Made by a program: the position numbers and the translations under genes. A stretch of 64,000 bases of DNA, from NCBI GenBank assembly GCA_014058105.1, contig JACGCM010000004.1, positions 1,364,001 through 1,428,000 on the forward strand, written 5' to 3'. The DNA comes from Kingdonia uniflora. Lineage: Eukaryota > Streptophyta > Magnoliopsida > Ranunculales > Circaeasteraceae. Shown in pieces: positions 28,903-39,015 of the stretch; the first letter of the stretch is position 1, and each line of letters starts with the position of its first letter. Under the pieces are notes generated by a model. The model did no database searches. It was given only the letters and a program-made list of their open reading frames with translations, and was not told where the DNA came from.

Positions 28903-29857
28903 CCCCTTCGGGTGCCAACTGTTCACACTCCACTCTTTCAGAAAATTTCAAAGGTGATTCTTTGTGTTATGCCGTGGTTAATCCTTCCATCATTGTTTTT
29001 GAGGAGATTGTTGTGCTTATCAAGAGAGCAAAACTTATAATGGGGAGAGATTTATGATCTGCGTGTTAACAAGGTTGATTTTGCTATTCCTGAATTTTTG
29101 TGATTTGATATTTTCTTCATGTAATGATGATTTTGTAGAAACCCATTGTAGAAAATAACATGAATTTTTATTTGTATGAATGAATTTGAGTAAGGGTGAT
29201 TAGTTGTGGAGAAATTGATTAAGAATTATTTTAGGGTTTTACATAATTTTTTAGTTTTGAGTTGAAACTGGGAAGTTGTTGACGTGTGTAAGGTATCGTG
29301 GATGATATTGGAGTATGATGATTGTTTGGGTGTGATTCCGTTTATGGTGGAGAAGGAATTGATTTTTGTCACAGTTGGCGTTGCGGTGGGTGTTTGAGGG
29401 TTTCTGGAGTAAAATAGGGAAATTGAAGGATAAAGGAGTTTACGGAAAATACTCTGCCGTGTTACACGCCATATTCTGCCGGATTTTATGCTAGAGAGAA
29501 CGAAAAATATAAAAATTTAGATTTTGTTTTTTTTCGCAGGAGTCTGGGCGCCATATGAAACATCTTCGAGAAGATATTACTAATTGTTCAAAAACTTCGA
29601 GATAAATTAGTATGGAAATGAAATAGTTTGCGAATAAAGTAATATCGATAGTATAACTTAATAAAAAATGATTATGTAATTGGATCGATAACTGAAGTAA
29701 TAATGTTGAAGTAATCGAATTCGAATAAAAATTTGGAAATATAATGATTTGTTGGAGAGCAATCTGCAACAACCAATGCTTACAGATATATAATTTTATA
29801 GAAGAAATGAGTCCTTACTAACTGAAAAAATGAATTATAATTTTTAGGTTAAAATAA
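28903..29857 (+). other. Leader and 5' leader intron of the E3 antisense gene
   Basis: There is no coding region here. A 3' splice-site-like tttttag ends at 29847, 10 bases before the ATG, and is followed by GTTAAAATAA. E1 and E2 have an acceptor followed by GGTAAAATG / GGTAAGATG at the same place, so a spliced leader is likely. Confidence 0.45.
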
Positions 29858-32146
29858 ATGGCTGAACCAGTTCAAAATGCTAATTATCCTGTTGCTGACG
29901 TAGAGGGAATTTTTGAAAAATTTACCGACTCAAAGCTATTAATAATCGATGTGACTACCTGTGTATTAGATTTGGGTATGAACTATAGGGTTAGGGATAA
30001 CAGTATTGACATGGCTCATGTGAATCGAGCCAGGTTGGAAATTGAGGTCGTCAAGGATTCTGATGGGGAGAGAACATAAACTGATGTGGAACATGAGCCA
30101 CAACCAACTGATCGAGAAGAATGTTCCGGTGGGGGTGTAGAAGGAGGCAGGTAGATTTGGATCTCGATGGGGAGTGTTATGGGGATGTCGAGGAAACCAA
30201 TGAAAATTTTGACTTTCAAATAGAAGTATGGCATCCATGATGATATTAGGCTGAATGAGTATCTTGGAGAAATGATTGACCAAGAACTCCCTTTGGAGGG
30301 CATTATGGTTCATCCATAATAGATAAAAAAGGGTTTAAAGTTACCCCTTCGAGCTGATGAAAAGAAGTTGTTAAATTTCTATGATATGGCTCATGGGCAG
30401 TTTAATCCAAATGTATACGACCTCCTTAGGGTAGTGGCTGTGTTAAATGGTCGACTACTAGAGAGGGGAGAGCAGTTGATTTCTGTCGATGATTTATGTG
30501 TATATTACACACTAAAGCATAACCCTTAGAAAGTTGGCTATAGATACTTAGTCAGGTTTCTCAAGAGGCCTTTGTTTTATGAGATAGTGTCGACTGGGGG
30601 GCAATATTTTGCCGACTGCCTGCTTGTTTCGGGGAACTATGAGTTCGACCCTAAAAACCCTGGGGAGCCTCTGAAGAGGAAATGTTTTTATCTATGTTTG
30701 TGGTTTTTGTGTGTATGTGTTTGGATGTTGAATATACATTGTCTAACTTTGTATGTTGATGAAGTACTAACTATTGTTATTTGTTCGTGCAGTTGCGAAG
30801 GAGATAGATAGAAACTCAAAGGGGATAGGGAAGTTGTACAACTTATAAACAAATTACTTTGGGCGGGTTGATTCTCTTGTCGAAGATTAAGAGAAAATAT
30901 AAATGGTTGTTTAGGGAGGCTCGTTTAAATTAATCCCGAACTTGAGGTTCTGAAGTTCTAGTTGTCAATGGAAAAATGTCAGCAAAAAATAAAAAAACTG
31001 TTGAATCAAGTATTCCCCTCGAGAACCCTACTCTCAGTAGGTACACCACTGACTCTGTTGTTGTAGAGAGAGAGGCCTTGTTGAGTGGGGTCTTTGGCAA
31101 AAATAAGAAAAAGTGAGCTGCCAACCTATTGAGAAGATGGAGAAGTCTAAAGTTGTTAAATCGGGGACCGCCAGTGCTCCTAGGTCGGCTATTGTGACGT
31201 GGCAGGAGGCTGCGACTGGGAGGAAAAGTTCTCCCAATTTACTGAAGACGAAGGCTGCAAGGAATCTTGGAGATTCTGAAGAGGAGGCCCAATGGACCAT
31301 CAAGTCCTATGCTGCGGGGACAACATCCTTGGAGAAAAATTTTGCTGACTGCTTGGCAGGAGCAGAGAGTTTGTTGACCTTCTTCATTGAAGGTCACAAA
31401 ACAATGAATAAGGTATGGATTTTTCATGCTTTATTCCGTTTAATGAAGTAACTTCCATATTCGAGGTCCCACATTATTACTATCATGCAGATCAAGAAGT
31501 TGCTGATCGATGGGAAGCCTCATCTTCTTGGAATTGAGACTTTGGCGAACCAGTTGCTTATCGATAAAGATATTGTGAAAGAGCTTGCCATGGAAAAAAA
31601 TGAGTTGGTTAAGGAGAAGGAAAGCTTGGAAGATAAGTTGGAAAACAAGAAGCTTGGCACAGTTAAGTCGAAAGAGACTGCCGTTTACGAGGCCAAAAAA
31701 TATGGGAGATGGAGAAGAGGTATGAAATCAAGAAGATGGGTCGACCTTGCGAAGGGGAGGGAAGATGCGTTGGGTATACAAAAGTCCAATTTTCAGGACG
31801 ATGTTTAGGAACTGATTTTATTTGTGCGAGGATCTACGGTGAAGGCTCTTGCCGAAGCTACCGTGGAAGCATATCAGACTAACATCGATTCTCTCAAGCG
31901 TATGAAAGCCAAATTCTATGGGTAGTTTGACCTTATGGAGGAAAGGATGATGTTTACATGAGCTTGGCTACTGCCGTAGGGGCGGTATTTGTCGACTCTG
32001 ATACAGAGGAGGAGGTTCTCGAGGCTCAAGAGGTTGCCCCTAACTTGGCTGATGGTACAGAGCTGATAGGAGGGGATCTTCTCGATGATTTAACTCTTGG
32101 TCTTCCGGTGAAGCTAACAACCCCCATAATCTTTTCTGAGAAGTAG
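29858..32146 (+). pseudogene. E3 antisense gene (gypsy-type putative transposon domain, coiled coil)
   Basis: The reading starts MAEPVQNANYPVADVEGIFE. A central part ([40 protein letters not shown], about 30340-30470) resembles the plant domain called putative gypsy-type transposon (Pfam PF04195). A later exon with acceptor near 31490 encodes a coiled coil (MEKNELVKEKESLEDKLENK), and the last part is acidic (FVDSDTEEEVLEAQEVAP). It lies antisense to pol of E3 and is broken by stops. It corresponds to 35863-37999 in E1 and 57353-59548 in E2 but is quite diverged. Function unknown. Confidence 0.6.
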
Positions 32147-32403
32147 GAAACAATGTTATAAGCTTTCTCTATCTTTGTTGGTTTTGTTTTGATGTTTGGT
32201 AAACAATTTTTTGTACAAGTTGACAATGGGACCTGACAACTTTGAGTGTGATGTTGAATGAATTTGGCAAATGGTTTAATTTTTGTAAAATCGAATATGT
32301 GGATTTATCGATGAATGAGACAGAGTTATTATCTTTATTGAATATGTTGTTTGGATTTGATTAAGGATAATATTTGAGATGCTTTATTGATGTATAACAT
32401 AGT

Positions 32404-33103
32404 TGTAGGGGCCTAACTTCGCGGGAAAGGAAGTTGACTCTTACATCACGAGTATTATCTTTAACCAAAGGATTCAAGCATATAATCAGCAATAACTAAT
32501 CTACTGGCAATATACTTGCGTGAAGGCCTAGAATGGGTCACTCCACGACCTCTGGTGAGGATTTTTAAGAGTACTGATATAAAGATCGAGTAGTCAAAGT
32601 TTCAAGTACAGGGTGATTGCAGGGTATTCAAAGGAAAAGTTTAAGGTCTGTGGGAAGATTTTTTCTAACCCCTCCATAATTCCCCTTCCCTCCTATTTAT
32701 AGAACATAGGAAGGGCTGAGTCACCATGGGAGGTTAAATTACAAGAGTATCCTCTGGGACAACTGATTTATACCCAGAGTCAGTTCTGATGCCGTAACTG
32801 TCGGGTTTGACACTATAGCTGTTGTTCCTGACGCTGTAGCTTGTTGGTTCTGACACTGCAGTTATTGGATCTGACACTATAGTTTTTGAGCGATGTGCTC
32901 TGCCATTATGTCTGATGAGCTGGTTGTCTAACATGTTTTCCTTCGACCACGTGAGATCATGATCAAAACTTGTTCACAGTCGAGTGTTCGTATAGTCTCA
33001 GAGGGCTTGATTATGGTTTATTAGTCTTCGGGTCATCAGGTAGGCTTCGATGTAGCCTTCAAGTGTTCGACTGGAGCTAGAAGGCTACGAGTAGGCTACT
33101 GCA
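32404..33103 (-). repeat. E1 3' LTR (left)
   Basis: It is 700 bp long and matches the right LTR along its length. The purine tract on the minus strand (AGATGGGGTGAA) lies immediately inside it at 33104-33115. Confidence 0.92.
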
Positions 33104-33278
33104 TTCACCCCATCTAAGCAGGGGCCTCGAAAATAGGTGTAGAGGTGTTTGCTGAGAAAATCTATTGGGTGTTGGAAGTTGAAGGGTTGACTGTTGCATA
33201 TTGGAGTTCCAAGGGAGGTAATAATGGAAGGCAATTAAGTAGTGGTGATTCCGGTGTAATAAATGAGGTTAATGGAGG

Positions 33279-33286
33279 TATAAATA
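33279..33286 (+). promoter_or_regulatory. TATA box of small antisense ORF A1 in E1
   Basis: TATAAATA lies 58 bases before the ATG of the first small ORF, close to the left LTR. Comparable TATA boxes precede other antisense ORFs in E1, E2 and E3. Confidence 0.5.
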
Positions 33287-33343
33287 TGGGTAATCAAGGA
33301 GTAACTCTGCATTCTTTCTTCTTCATCTTCTATAAAATTCATC

Positions 33344-33679
33344 ATGGAGAATACACCTAACACCAGACATCAAAGGAGGATGGCAGAAAGGAACCATCGG
33401 ATGGGACGCTAGACGACCGAACTGCAAATAAGGTTCTTTGGCGGCAGAGGGTTGGACTGGGTCATGCCAGATCTGGTCGAACTAGAACCTGGGGAGCTGA
33501 TCAATGGGCAATCGTATGCATACTTATGGGGGATGCTGCAATGGGTGTTTCCAACGGCCGAGGAACGTTACCTCTTCCTGCAGAGCTTGGCTGACAGAAT
33601 AGTAGAACAGGAGGAACAGGGCTAGGTGGTCAAAGAGGAGCCAGGGTTGTGTACGAGGAACTGCCCCGTCTGCAAATAG
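33344..33679 (+). pseudogene. Small antisense ORF A1 of E1
   Basis: The 111-codon frame starts MENTPNTRHQRRMAERN. It has the core MPDLVELEPGELINGQSYAY, then LWGMLQWVFPTAEERYLFLQ, and ends LCTRNCPVCK. Two in-frame TAG codons (after GR and after EEQG) interrupt it, each explained by CAG to TAG. Three paralogues occur in the window: 34370 in E1, and 54638 and 55537 in E2. The Cys-rich end is shared with 34370. I recognise no known family. Confidence 0.6.
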
Positions 33680-34279
33680 GGGTGTTCTTCATAATATGGT
33701 GGCAAGGTGGTGGTGATGGGTATTTTTTTTGTATGACTGTTTTTGAAGGTTTCTATTTTGTTTTGTTGGTGTTTGTATATTTCTCTCTTCTTCCCTTTTC
33801 TCTTCTTTGTTTTTGTATGATCAAAGTAATGGAATGAAAAGGTAATTCAATGGAATTATGTGTTCTTTATCTGATATGTTTGGTAGACGAATAGATTGTA
33901 TGCGCGGGATTGAACATCCAGTTTTGATTGAAGGGTAAATAGTAGAGTCAGTCACCTACTAGGGGAACTTTACTTTGAACTTACATGTAGTGATTGAAAA
34001 CATTGGTTAATATTCACCTTAAATGACTTAGTGGGTCCGAATTCTTCAAAGTATTATCTAGAAAATGTTGTGACAGAGTATAGAAAAGTATCGATGATTC
34101 GAGAATAGGGATGGGTCGAATGCAAGATCTTGAAAATTGGTGTAGAGTGCGCATGCTAATAAAACGGTTAAGTCTGGGAAGTTGAGAAGATTTGACTGTT
34201 AAGATTCCGAGGAAAACAATTGAAGACTGTGATAATACGGGTTGTGATTAAGGAGGCTTTAAATGCACATGCCTTCAAG

Positions 34280-34287
34280 TATAAGTA
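34280..34287 (+). promoter_or_regulatory. TATA box of small antisense ORF A2 in E1
   Basis: TATAAGTA lies 83 bases before the ATG at 34370, in a position like that of the TATA box of ORF A1. Confidence 0.45.
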
Positions 34288-34369
34288 GGGGTTGTCTAGA
34301 GAGCTTCAAACATCTACACTGTCTTCTCTGAATAAACTGTCTGCGTTGTCTTGTTCAAGTAGTCGAATT

Positions 34370-34696
34370 ATGGATACCACTCCTAATATAAGATACTAAA
34401 AGAGGATGGAAGCCTGAGAGTATCAGATAGAGGAGAAGATGTATGAGCTTATTGAAAAATTCTTTGAGGACCATGAGTTAGACTTGGAGATGCCTTACTT
34501 GGTAGAAATAGAGCCAGAAGAGCCAATCTATGGGATGCCATATGCTCAATGGTGGAGGGTGTTGCGATGGATAAATCCACTGGTCAGTAACCGGTTCTTC
34601 TTTTTACAAACTTTTGTTGAAGATCTGATAACTAAAGAAGACCTCGGTGTTGAAGAGGAGGCTGGGCTCTGCAAGAATTGCCCTATCTGCAAATAG
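34370..34696 (+). pseudogene. Small antisense ORF A2 of E1
   Basis: The 108-codon frame starts MDTTPNIRY. It carries MPYLVEIEPEEPIYGMPYAQ, WWRVLRWINPLVSNRFFFLQ and the end LCKNCPICK, so it is a clear paralogue of the ORF at 33344. Stops occur early (TAA after IRY, TGA after MEA); from the Met at 34439 it is open to the end. It lies antisense to the element and has its own TATA box. Function unknown. Confidence 0.62.
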
Positions 34697-35275
34697 GGGC
34701 ATCTTGGTTGTGGTAAAGGAAGCTTGTAGCATTCTGTTTTGCTTGCTTGTTGTTGTTGTTTTATTGTTTCTTTTTGAATTGGTGTAAGCATCGTTGATCG
34801 AATGAAATGAAATATATTAAAACAATTGTCGAGGTATGATATTTAAATGTTTTTGTATAAGTAGGACAATCACAATACATGATGGTAATTTAACCACAAA
34901 AATAGCTTGTCGAATGTTTATTATGTAGGAAATTGAATGACCGACAAATTTTGAAATTTAATATCTGGTATGTGTGGATGAATGTTCGGGATACAGTATA
35001 GGCGATGATTCGTAGATGGGAGGAAGGGTTTTCGAAGGTCGATGGGCTTCAAACGTAGATGGGCTTGTCTGTAAAAACTGACAGCCAAAATGGCTAACAT
35101 GTCAGAAGCGATACTGTTCATAGGGCAGAGTTCCCTGCAGGTCATCATGATGTTTCTTTGGATTGCGGGAAAAAAGTTGACATGATGTATAAATTTGACT
35201 GGATGGCTTTGAAAAGGATACCAGAAGGTTCAACTAGGTTAATATAAAATTGTTAAATGTTGGGCGTGGAAGTTG

Positions 35276-35405
35276 CACGTGTGAGTTGTTGAGGGTAAAG
35301 GCGTTAAAACGTAACTCAGCCGAAAAGTAGGGGTTGAGGGGTAGTGGTAATGGTAGCGGTTTTGGAAATCGAGGTGGTTTATTAATATTTTGGGGAGGTA
35401 TTTAT
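35276..35405 (+). promoter_or_regulatory. G-box and TATA-like box of the long antisense gene in E1
   Basis: CACGTG (35276-35281) is followed about 120 bases later by GGGGAGGTATTTATT (TATA-like). E2 has CACGTG at 56786 and TATATAAG at 56906 with the same 120-base spacing and matching sequence between. Confidence 0.55.
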
Positions 35406-35551
35406 TGAGGCAAAAAGAAATTACTATTCCCAATTTACAAGGAAAAGAAAAAATAGAGAGTTAAAAGAGAACATACTCCATTGCTGAGGAAGTTCTTGTT
35501 GAAGAGGAGAGGAAGGACTGTTCTTTGTTACCATTTGAATCAACCATACAG

Positions 35552-35856
35552 GTATTCGTCTGACCTTCTTTGTAACTAGGTTAACTATAGTTCACCTTTG
35601 TAGTTTTGTCTGTTATAAATGTTTTGAGGGGTAGGTATTGTTAAGGTTTTGTTGGCGAAGGCCTGGCCGAGGGAGAGGGTGATCCAAGTGGTTGGAGGTT
35701 CGTCCCAGTATGAAAGTGGAAATATTGGGGTGGTAACCAGAACTGTAGTCGAATGTTTGACTATGGTTGTTTGATTTGGGGAGGGTAGATCAAAATAAGT
35801 TATTGACACGTAATAGTCAAATATATTGATCTAATTGCGTACCTCTTCTTCTGTAG
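35552..35856 (+). other. 5' leader intron of the long antisense gene in E1
   Basis: A donor (ccatacag|gtattc) and an acceptor (ttcttctgtag|GGTAAAATGCAT) flank 305 bases of non-coding sequence that ends six bases before the ATG at 35863. The acceptor context is shared with E2 (cttcttttgtag|GGTAAGATGCAT). Confidence 0.5.
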
Positions 35857-35862
35857 GGTAAA

Positions 35863-37999
35863 ATGCATACCCGTCGATCTTCGAGACTAAGGCTGATAGA
35901 AGAGGAGATCGAAGAAAATGAACCGAGTGTGTCTGGCCATGCTCCAGCAGGTGAGAGCAGCGACGTAGAAGAGTTAGACATTATAACAAATTCCCCATTA
36001 GCCATGGTGGTTCCTGAAAATGGGACTTCGAGTAAGAGCCATCAAAAGGCTTGAGTGATCGAGGAGAGGGATGGGGAGATGGAGGAAGGAGTGAGAAGGG
36101 GACACGAAAGTAGTGTCGAGCCTTCGAGGGATGAAAGAGAAGAGGGGGAGCAGAGTGGTAATAGTAAGATTTTGACTAATTCGGGAGAAGTTGCGGGGTC
36201 TGTCTCGGCTAAAGAGAAGCTGAGACTGGATCGATTTGTGGCTAAGATGGAGTTGTCGACGGTAGGGGTGATATTATATGCTGTGGGGTCTGGGTATACC
36301 TTCAGGTCTAAACCTCGAGAGGGTTTCATGGCATTTAGAGGCCAGATTCAGCTAGGGATGCAACTACCCCTTCGAAGGCTGGTGAAGGTGGTTTTAAACT
36401 TCTGAGAAGTTGCCCCGTGCCAGATGAATGAGAACTTCTATGAAATGATGAAGGTGGTCGAGGGTATGAATGTAAAACTGAGACGTGAGGGGAGGGGCTT
36501 GATCGAGTGGTACGACATTGTGTCGTTCTACTAGAGGAAAGCAAACCTGAAGATGGACACGTACCACATCCAATGTCACGCAGATAAGCCCTGGTTGTTT
36601 CATTTGTGCTCAACGGGTCGAGGGTGGGATAAGAACTTGGTTGTGGTACGGGGAAATTATGAGAATGCCAAAGGGGAGGACGTTTATAAGCTACAATATA
36701 GGATCTATAATCCAAGTAAGTTGATAGTCAAAGATTTTTTGAAATATTGATCAAATAGACTGATAAACATGTTTATGTTTTTTCTACAACACCTGGTAAC
36801 TGAACTTTGGCAAATCCGAGGAATTATATTGACGGGCGAATCAACTCGGACGAGGAGTGGGTAGACTGTGTGTTCAGGAAACTAGGTATAAAAAGGAAGA
36901 GGCAGAAGAAGATAGATTCTATGCTTCAAAATGTTCCTGTTACTCCGAAGCCATCAAAGATGAGGGGAGACGAAGGTGCTTCGAGAGGGGTCGAAGGAAT
37001 TGAGAAAGTGAGATTGGTTGAGGAAGGTGAATTATGTTCCAAAAGGGCAGTAGGCGCCAAGGCAGGCAGCGCCAATGCCCAAAGTAGTTCGTGATGCGTC
37101 AAAGTAGGCGTCGACGCAGGCTGCCAAAGGGAAGGGAAAGGTCTTTCCCGCATCTTTGATGGTCCAGCAGCCGAAGTTAACTTAGTGTAAGAGGCGTAGG
37201 GAGCTGGGGGAGGATGATGCGGAGGATGTGGATGAAGCATTAACAGAAGCTGAACTATAAGAGCATGCTCGAGTGATGGCTGTTTCAATGGCAACGCTCT
37301 GCGGTATTGACCCAGGGGAGGCTGGGAGGCGGATGAATACGACTTCACATCAGGTAACTATTTTTTTTTTTTGGGATTCTAGAATTTTGATATTTTGCTA
37401 AAGTTTATCATTCTTCGAGAAGTGCTTATGGCTTAAATAATCTAGCAATCACATGCTTGGTCTCAAGCTTTTATCAAGGCCCAAAAAGTAACAACGAGGC
37501 CGCTGAAATAGGCAGTTGACACCTGGAACTCGCTCAAGGGACCGAAGCGTCGATGGTGTTGGAGATTAAAGTTTTAAGGCAAGAACAGTTGACTATCAGA
37601 TCTGAATACGAGAGGAGACTCGAAGCTCAATGCTATAACCATACGCAGGTGCTGGAGTCGAAGCTTGCCGAGAAGGATAAGGCGATAAAAGAACATAGGG
37701 AGACCTTCCAAGGGAAGTTCGATGATGAATGTGAGACTACTGTCAGGTTGAAGATGTTCATAGAAGGTTTGAGGTATGATCCCAAAACTTTGAAACGCTA
37801 TCCCACAACCAATGATCCTATCGTCAAAGATGTTGTTCAAACAGAGGGGATAGAAGTAGATGTTGTTGGTGTAGGTGTGGGAGGTGGCGTGGAGGCTCCT
37901 ACAGTAAAAGAAGCTACTGCTAGGACTGTAACTGATGAAGTTGTGGATACTGCTGGGTCGAATCCTTCTGTTGAGGATATTGGAGGTGTTGGCGGCTGA
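35863..37999 (+). pseudogene. Long antisense gene of E1, multi-exon
   Basis: Exon 1 (35863-36715) starts MHTRRSSRLRLIEEEIEENE, passes through an acidic region and then a domain like the plant putative gypsy-type transposon family (Pfam PF04195): LGMQLPLRRLVKVVLNF, ENFYEMMKVVEGMNVKL, DKPWLFHLCSTGRGWDKNLV. A donor gtaagt follows at 36716. Exon 2 (about 36805-37353) is basic (GIKRKRQKKIDSM). Exon 3 (37446-37999) encodes a coiled coil (SEYERRLEAQCYNHTQVLES) and a Gly/Val-rich end. In-frame stops (for example TGA where E2 has TGG) show decay. It lies antisense to gag-pol and converges with it. The exon structure matches E2. Confidence 0.68.
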
Positions 38000-38319
38000 T
38001 GAGCCTGTAGGGGGGATGGTATGGCCACCCCTGTATGAGGAATTGTTATTGTTTACTTGCTATAACAAAGACTCTTTTCTCTGTACTTGTTAAGGTTTGA
38101 AATACTTTGAGTACTGGTTTGGATAATTTGTAACTAATTTGAACTTGAGCTGTCAATTTGTGATTGATTTGAATTGCTGATATGTGCTAAACTTGATTTT
38201 AATTGGTTTGCTGATTTGTGTTGAACTTGATTATCTGATATATGTTGTACTGAGACTTCTTGCATGTAGTAGAGTTGTTGATATTTCCGTATACTTGTAT
38301 CTGTGTATGCTGGAAGTAT

Positions 38320-38970
38320 AGAATGCTTAAATAATTATCGAACCTTGAAGAGCTTAGAGGTGGTTCCCCAAGTATCAGTCGAGAGTGGTCATGATACTTT
38401 AACGTGGTCGCCCCTAATATATTTTTGAGGATCCGGTCTATCGACCATTCTTGCCCCTTGAGTTTGCTCGAAGTTGGAGACTTAAAAAATTTCAAGGTCG
38501 CTCCCAAGTATCTGCCCGGTCGAGGGGTTGACCTGATACTTAGGTTATACCAAGAAATTCACTGGACTTCAAAGGCCTGAGCCTAGTTGAAGAAAAACGT
38601 GGTCGCCCTCAATCCATTCCCGAAGGTCCAGTCTGTTTGACCATTCATGCCCCCCGAGTTTACTTGAATTTGGAGACTTGAAATTTTTTGAGGTCTCCCC
38701 AAGTATCAGTCTGGTCAAAGAGTTGACATGATACTTAGGTTATACCAAGAAATTTACTGGACTTCGAAGGCCTGAGCCTAGTCGAAGCATAATGTGGTCG
38801 CTTCCAATGCATTCCCGAGGGTCCAGTCTGTTCGACCATTCATGCCCCTCGAGTTTGCTCGAATTTGGAGACTTGAAATTTTTTGAGGTCACCCCATGTA
38901 TCAGTCTGGTCGAAGGGTTGACATGATACTTAGGTTATACCAAGAAATTTACTGGACTTAAAATATTTAC
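38320..38970 (+). repeat. About 195-bp tandem repeat between antisense gene and pol
   Basis: The unit containing gtggtcgcc recurs at 38404, 38599 and 38794, with shared pieces such as gagtttgctcga, ttgacatgatacttagg and ccaagaaattcactggactt. It sits where the plus-strand gene and the minus-strand pol converge. E2 has a similar repeat at 59930-60590. Confidence 0.82.
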
Positions 38971-39015
38971 TGGAAGACATGATGCGAAGTTCAGGGAAAA
39001 AAATGTGTTCATTGA

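Noticed and set aside
29491..29772. Minus-strand 93-codon frame in the E3 leader
   Set aside because: It is an AT-rich chance frame (Ile/Leu/Ser/Phe rich) without motif or paralogue.
36926..37348. Pro/His-rich minus-strand open frame as a gene
   Set aside because: It is the reverse of the acidic and basic low-complexity coding part of the antisense gene and has no domain or paralogue support.
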